Of a stretch of 9,680 nucleotides of DNA, positions 6,873 to 9,680 are shown piece after piece. The stretch spans positions 15,531-25,210 of the forward strand of contig HF998327.1 of the NCBI GenBank assembly GCA_000433735.1. The letters run 5' to 3'. The notes under the pieces are model-generated. The model saw only the letters and a program-made list of their open reading frames with translations, was not told the DNA's origin and ran no database searches. The position numbers were made by a program, and so were the translations under genes. Position 1 is the first letter of the stretch. Each line of letters begins with the position of its first letter. Source of the DNA: Clostridium sp. CAG:167. GTDB lineage: Bacteria; Bacillota; Clostridia; Lachnospirales; Lachnospiraceae.

Positions 6873-8558
6873 TTATTCAACCGACAGAAAATAGTAGTAA
6901 ATCGGCTGTCCACCATACTGGATTTCTACTTCCAGCTCACTGTCTATTTTCTCTACCTCTTTTTCAATTTGCCGGGCATCTTCCATAGATCCATCCTGTC
7001 CAATATAGATGGTTACCAGTTCCGAATCTTCGTCTAGCATTTTAGAAAGAAGTGCCACGGTTGTATCTACAATATCAGAGCCTACTGTCTCAATGGTCTT
7101 GTCACTCAGTCCCATGATATCACCAGCCTTGATCGTCTTGCCGTCCACCGATGTATCCCGGACCGCATAGGTCACCTGACCAGCCTTCACTTCACTAAGA
7201 CTTGCTTTCATTGTTTCCGCATTCTCTGAAGCAGTAATTCCCTCTACAAAGTTAACCATCGCAGTGATACCTTGCGGAATGTTCTTAGTGGGAATCACAT
7301 AAATATTTTTATCCTTTGTAAGATCCTTCGCCTGCTCACAGGCCAGGATAATATTTGAATTATTGGGCAGTAAAAAGATATTATCTGCATTCACCTTGGA
7401 AATCGCATCCAGAATATCCTCTGTGCTCGGGTTCATGGTCTGTCCGCCTTCGATAACATAATCTACACCTAATTCTCTGAAAATGTCATTCAGTCCGTCT
7501 CCAACGGATACACTGATAAAACCATGTTCCTTATGCGGCATCTCTTCTGCCTGTTTTTCAGCTTCTTTTTGTTCCTGGGCCTTACGGTCTGCATCACGGA
7601 TCACACGCTCATTATGTTCTTCTCTCATGTTGTCAATCTTCATGCGGGTAAGTGAGCCATACGTCAACGCCTTCTGGATAGCCAGTCCCGGATCATTAGT
7701 GTGTACATGGATCTTCACTATATTCTCATCCGCCACACACACAATCGAATCACCAATAGACTCTAAATACGCCTTAAACTCCAGTTCATCCTGTCTCGAA
7801 AATTTCTTCTCAAGCATAATAATAAACTCCGTGCAGTAGCCATATTTAATATCTACATCGGCAATCGCTTCCGTTTTGGCACCGGCAGAAACAGACGGAA
7901 CCATCCCTTCATCTGTCTTGATGTCATAATTCACATTTTTTCCAAGGAGACAGTCATATGCACCTTCAAGAATAGTCAGAAGACCCTCTCCACCAGAATC
8001 CACCACGCCGGCCTCTTTCAGTACAGGCAGCATATCCGGTGTCATATCCAGCACATCTCTCATGTAAAGTACTACTGAATTTACCAGTTCAATAATATTT
8101 TCTGTTCCATCACAGATCTGCAATGCCTTCTCAGATCCCGCTCTGGCCACTGTCAAAATAGTTCCTTCCTTTGGTTTCATAACCGCCTTATAAGCTGACG
8201 CAACAGCGTGTTCAAAAGCCTTTGTAAGAACTTGAACATCCACTTCTTCTGCTTTCTTTATTTCTTTTGTAAAGCCACGCAAAAGCTGGGAAAGAATGAC
8301 TCCTGAGTTTCCTCTTGCTCCTCGCAGGGAACCACTGGATATTGCTTTACAAAGCTGCTGCATGTCGGCATCTTCCTCCAGTGCAGCTACTTCCCGCGCC
8401 GCTGACATAATCGTCATAGTCATATTGGTTCCTGTATCGCCATCCGGCACAGGAAAGACATTCAGATCATTAATTATTTCCTTTCTGGCATCCAGGGCAT
8501 TTGCCCCGGCCAGAAAACATTTTCGTATATCTGCGGTGCTCAATGTTCTGATTATCAC
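6873..8558 (-). CDS. fakA: Fatty acid kinase catalytic subunit FakA (DAK2/DhaL-domain protein, YloV)
   Basis: The ATP-binding subunit that phosphorylates fatty acids held by FakB (DegV-family) partners, feeding exogenous fatty acids into phospholipid synthesis in Firmicutes. At 561 residues it has the family's usual length. The N-terminal DhaL domain (about 1-205) shows NVFPVPDGDTGTNMT (33-47), with the Mg-ATP aspartates Asp39 and Asp41, then GSLRGARGNSGVILSQ (76-91) and DSGGEG (187-192). The middle domain (about 230-310) keeps Cys242 and the HVH pair His284/His286, the positions that bind zinc in the studied S. aureus protein. A C-terminal domain follows a charged Glu/Lys linker. The start is a GTG at 8558, chosen because GGAGG lies 9 bases upstream and residues from Ile2 on match the family. 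A dihydroxyacetone kinase is rejected because of this three-domain layout. The gene follows the Asp23-family gene by 45 bases with no terminator. No fakB is in view. Confidence 0.95.
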   Translation of the reverse strand: MIIRTLSTADIRKCFLAGANALDARKEIINDLNVFPVPDGDTGTNMTMTIMSAAREVAALEEDADMQQLCKAISSGSLRGARGNSGVILSQLLRGFTKEIKKAEEVDVQVLTKAFEHAVASAYKAVMKPKEGTILTVARAGSEKALQICDGTENIIELVNSVVLYMRDVLDMTPDMLPVLKEAGVVDSGGEGLLTILEGAYDCLLGKNVNYDIKTDEGMVPSVSAGAKTEAIADVDIKYGYCTEFIIMLEKKFSRQDELEFKAYLESIGDSIVCVADENIVKIHVHTNDPGLAIQKALTYGSLTRMKIDNMREEHNERVIRDADRKAQEQKEAEKQAEEMPHKEHGFISVSVGDGLNDIFRELGVDYVIEGGQTMNPSTEDILDAISKVNADNIFLLPNNSNIILACEQAKDLTKDKNIYVIPTKNIPQGITAMVNFVEGITASENAETMKASLSEVKAGQVTYAVRDTSVDGKTIKAGDIMGLSDKTIETVGSDIVDTTVALLSKMLDEDSELVTIYIGQDGSMEDARQIEKEVEKIDSELEVEIQYGGQPIYYYFLSVE

Positions 8559-8567
8559 TGTTTTATT

Positions 8568-8572
8568 CCTCC
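8568..8572 (-). promoter_or_regulatory. Ribosome binding site that fixes the GTG start of fakA
   Basis: Minus-strand GGAGG lies 9 bases before the GTG at 8558. An in-frame ATG with a ribosome site is not available nearby, so GTG is the likely start. Confidence 0.8.
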
Positions 8573-8603
8573 AAAATCATTTGATTATCTGAATTATTCA
8601 ACA

Positions 8604-8960
8604 CTAATTAATAACTCTGACACCCTCTACGCATACTACAATTTTGCCAACTTCCATTCCCGTAAACTCTTCAACCTTGTATTTCACATTATCAACCAGG
8701 TTTTCTGCCACTGCCAGGATACTAACTTCATATGCCACAATGATATGAAGTTCGATCACAAGTTTATCATTCTGGATCGACACTTCTACTCCGTGACGGA
8801 GATTATCCTTGCGAAGCAGTTTTACGATGCCGTCTTTCACACTGACAGATGCCATTCCCACTACACCATAACACTCAACAGCCGCAGACCCGGCATACTT
8901 TGCCAGTACATCCTCGTCTACGATGATTTTTCCCATATCTGTATCCATTTGTCCCTTCAT
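8604..8960 (-). CDS. yloU: Asp23/Gls24 family envelope stress protein (YloU-like)
   Basis: A small protein of 118 residues of the Asp23/Gls24 family. Family members are implicated in cell-envelope stress and membrane association; the biochemical role is not settled. The sequence shows the typical order: GKIIVDEDVLAKYAGSAAVE near the start, a GVVGMAS turn, a short KDGIVKLL strand, then GVEVSIQNDKLVIELHIIV and the amphipathic helix VAENLVDNVKYKVEEFTG, ending in VGKIVVCVEGVRV. I chose the ATG at 8960 because GGAGG lies six bases upstream. An ATG 11 codons earlier (8993) has no ribosome site and falls at the promoter -10 region. The gene is first in a two-gene unit with fakA, the arrangement known as yloU-yloV in Bacillus. 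Confidence 0.93.
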   Translation of the reverse strand: MKGQMDTDMGKIIVDEDVLAKYAGSAAVECYGVVGMASVSVKDGIVKLLRKDNLRHGVEVSIQNDKLVIELHIIVAYEVSILAVAENLVDNVKYKVEEFTGMEVGKIVVCVEGVRVIN

Positions 8961-8966
8961 ATGAAT

Positions 8967-8971
8967 CCTCC
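8967..8971 (-). promoter_or_regulatory. Ribosome binding site that fixes the yloU start
   Basis: Minus-strand GGAGG lies six bases before the ATG at 8960 and rules in favour of this start over the in-frame ATG at 8993. Confidence 0.8.
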
Positions 8972-8994
8972 ATTCTATAAAGCACTCTAGCATA

Positions 8995-9032
8995 ATTATA
9001 TTTATTTTACACTAAAACATACAAAATTGCAA
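8995..9032 (-). promoter_or_regulatory. Putative sigma-A promoter of yloU-fakA
   Basis: Minus strand TTGCAA (9032-9027) is followed by a 17-base spacer and TAAAAT (9009-9004). A perfect TATAAT (9000-8995) lies just downstream but has a poor -35. One of the two probably serves the operon; the AT-rich run makes the exact choice uncertain. It lies back to back with the possible promoter of the plus-strand small gene. Confidence 0.45.
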
Positions 9033-9039
9033 TTACAGG

Positions 9040-9068
9040 GCAAACTTTTTTTACCTTTTGCATACATT
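9040..9068 (+). promoter_or_regulatory. Possible sporulation sigma-E-type promoter of the small membrane gene
   Basis: CATACATT (9061-9068) matches all eight positions of the sigma-E -10 consensus as I know it from Bacillus (CATACAHT). Fourteen bases upstream, GCAAACT (9040-9046) matches 5 of 7 positions of the -35 consensus (KMATATT). The spacing is within the known 14-15 base range. No convincing sigma-A promoter is seen on this strand. The start point would be near 9075, about 30 bases before the ATG. Confidence 0.4.
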
Positions 9069-9103
9069 GATAAAAAGGATCCCGCTAAAGGGCAGGTGGT
9101 GCC

Positions 9104-9244
9104 ATGAAACAATTATTGGGCTTCGTACTCATATGGATCGGCATCGGCATGTGTATCATGCTGTTTTTGCGCAATAGCTTCATCGCTCTGTTTATTATCG
9201 TATTCTGCCTCTGGGTCGGTTACAAACTTTTTTCCTGCAAATAG
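9104..9244 (+). CDS. Small two-helix membrane protein, function unknown
   Basis: A 46-residue frame, the only likely gene on the plus strand. It reads MKQLLGFVLIWIGIGM at the start, then a hydrophobic run to residue 22, a short polar turn (RNS, 23-25) and a second hydrophobic run (26-40) ending YKLFSCK. The two membrane segments are joined by a tight turn, so it is probably a helical hairpin in the membrane. A ribosome site (AGGTGG) lies about four bases before the ATG. It occupies the gap between rpmB and yloU, pointing toward rpmB. The sequence style (LLGFxLIWIGIGM followed by a second helix) resembles short uncharacterised clostridial proteins I have seen, but I cannot name a family. The promoter-like sequence upstream hints at expression in the mother cell during sporulation. 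No function is assigned. Confidence 0.7.
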   Translation: MKQLLGFVLIWIGIGMCIMLFLRNSFIALFIIVFCLWVGYKLFSCK

Positions 9245-9261
9245 CCTGTTTCATATTTTGC

Positions 9262-9294
9262 CCAAAAGAAAAGGGACTGCCTGTAAACAGTCCC
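9262..9294 (-). terminator. Rho-independent terminator of rpmB
   Basis: On the minus strand GGGACTG (9294-9288) pairs perfectly with CAGTCCC (9279-9273) across an 8-base loop, followed by TTTTCTTTT. It starts 21 bases after the rpmB stop codon. On the plus strand no T tract follows, so it would not efficiently end the small gene that converges from the other side. Confidence 0.88.
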
Positions 9295-9315
9295 TCATCA
9301 TCACACATTTAATCT

Positions 9316-9501
9316 CTATGCTCTTTCAACTTTTCCAGAACGCAGGCAAGAAGTACAAACATACATCTTCTTTGTACCACCGTTTACCTTTACTCTTACA
9401 GATTTCAAATTCGATTTCCAAATCTTATTGCTTCTTCTATGAGAGTGGCTGACAGCGTTACCGAAATGTACGCCTTTTCCACATACTGCACATTTAGCCA
9501 T
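9316..9501 (-). CDS. rpmB: 50S ribosomal protein L28, zinc-ribbon form
   Basis: A structural protein of the large ribosomal subunit, 61 residues, normal for the bacterial L28 family. The sequence begins MAKCAVCGKGVHFGNAVSHS, followed by the RRSNKIWKSNLKSV and VKVNGGTKKM stretches characteristic of L28. Four cysteines in two CxxC pairs (Cys4, Cys7 and Cys49, Cys52) mark the zinc-binding (C+) form. The start is the ATG at 9501, with AAGGAGGTG eight bases upstream; an in-frame ATG eleven codons earlier (9534) has no such site and would add an atypical extension. It is a single-gene unit with its own promoter and terminator, next to yloU-fakA as in many Firmicutes. Confidence 0.98.
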   Translation of the reverse strand: MAKCAVCGKGVHFGNAVSHSHRRSNKIWKSNLKSVRVKVNGGTKKMYVCTSCLRSGKVERA

Positions 9502-9602
9502 GAAAAGCACCTCCTTCTGCTTGGAACTAAACAATTCCTATATTGTTCTTAATCAAACTGTCATTCTTAGAAAATAATATCTCTACACACGACAACACGA
9601 CT

Positions 9603-9631
9603 ATTCTATCAAATACAACACAAAAATGCAA
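9603..9631 (-). promoter_or_regulatory. Sigma-A promoter of rpmB
   Basis: Minus strand TTGCAT (9631-9626) is followed by a 17-base spacer and TAGAAT (9608-9603, 5 of 6), with an A/T-rich tract just upstream that could act as an UP element. The transcript would start near 9596, giving a leader of about 95 bases. In that leader (9502-9596) I see no clear riboswitch or ribosomal-protein binding fold. Confidence 0.6.
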
Positions 9632-9640
9632 GCATTTTTT
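9617..9640. repeat. AT-rich palindrome overlapping the rpmB -35
   Basis: AAAAATGC and GCATTTTT (9622-9639) form a perfect inverted repeat with only two bases between. As RNA it would give a weak hairpin with one G-C pair, flanked by A and T tracts on both strands. It may be a weak terminator of the gene to the right or a protein site; the -35 of rpmB lies in it. Confidence 0.4.
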
Positions 9641-9649
9641 ATTTTTTTA

Positions 9650-9680
9650 TTATTCCTGTGTATTCTCCGGTTCTTCTTTC
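9650..9680 (-). CDS. Possible C-terminal tail of an unidentified gene, cut by the window edge
   Basis: Only nine codons are visible on the minus strand, reading KEEPENTQE then TAA. The acidic, polar tail is what a protein end could look like, but the stretch is too short to prove coding, and another frame is also open with a different stop. The product cannot be named. Confidence 0.2.
   Translation of the reverse strand, partial: KEEPENTQE

Noticed and set aside
6738..7037. Plus-strand open frame of 99 codons across the fakA terminator
   Set aside because: It runs antisense through the end of fakA and the terminator, and its product resembles no family I know.
6873..8558. Dihydroxyacetone kinase subunit
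   Set aside because: Only the DhaL-like domain is shared; the length, the middle domain with Cys242/His284/His286 and the Asp23-family neighbour fit FakA.
8559..8603. Short palindrome TGAATTATTCA between yloU and fakA as a terminator
   Set aside because: It is AT-only apart from one pair, has a one-base centre and no T tract; it is probably chance in AT-rich sequence.
1..9680. Mobile element, phage remnant, CRISPR array or defence system
   Set aside because: No transposase, integrase, direct-repeat array or cluster of unknown genes is visible; the genes are core metabolism, envelope, transport and signalling.

Overview
The window is about 9.7 kb of ordinary chromosomal sequence from an anaerobic, moderately AT-rich Firmicute, most likely a Clostridia of the Lachnospiraceae type. 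Three things suggest this: strong AGGAGG-type ribosome binding sites, the rpmB / Asp23-family (yloU) / fakA (yloV) cluster typical of Firmicutes, and a leuB-ilvD-ilvB operon. The genus is inference. All genes but one lie on the minus strand. No mobile element, CRISPR array, tRNA or rRNA was seen, and no intergenic stretch exceeds about 200 bases.

On the minus strand the order of transcription is from high to low coordinates. (1) Right edge to 9273: a possible tail of an unidentified gene, then the rpmB promoter, rpmB (zinc-ribbon ribosomal protein L28) and its terminator. (2) 9244-9104: the only plus-strand gene, a 46-residue two-helix membrane protein behind a promoter that resembles the sporulation sigma-E consensus. 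(3) 8960-6873: an Asp23/Gls24-family protein and the fatty-acid kinase catalytic subunit FakA, ending in a terminator. (4) 6772-5915: a metal-exporter-like permease with an internal duplication and a Cys/His-rich loop. (5) 5863-4148: a transmembrane chemoreceptor with tandem HAMP domains, ending in a strong terminator. (6) 4061 to the left edge: leuB, ilvD and ilvB, the last cut by the window edge at codon 417.

leuB, ilvD and ilvB give three branched-chain amino acid enzymes: acetolactate synthase large subunit, dihydroxyacid dehydratase and 3-isopropylmalate dehydrogenase. ilvC, ilvN, leuA and leuCD are not in view. yloU and fakA tie cell-envelope and fatty-acid incorporation functions together. 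The permease and chemoreceptor are adjacent, but nothing in the sequence proves that they share a signal.

I see no complete undescribed system here. Two signals deserve a second look. First, the promoter next to a terminator has its -35 hexamer inside the terminator loop, seen convincingly before leuB and more weakly before the permease. Second, the tiny plus-strand membrane gene sits behind a sigma-E-like promoter.
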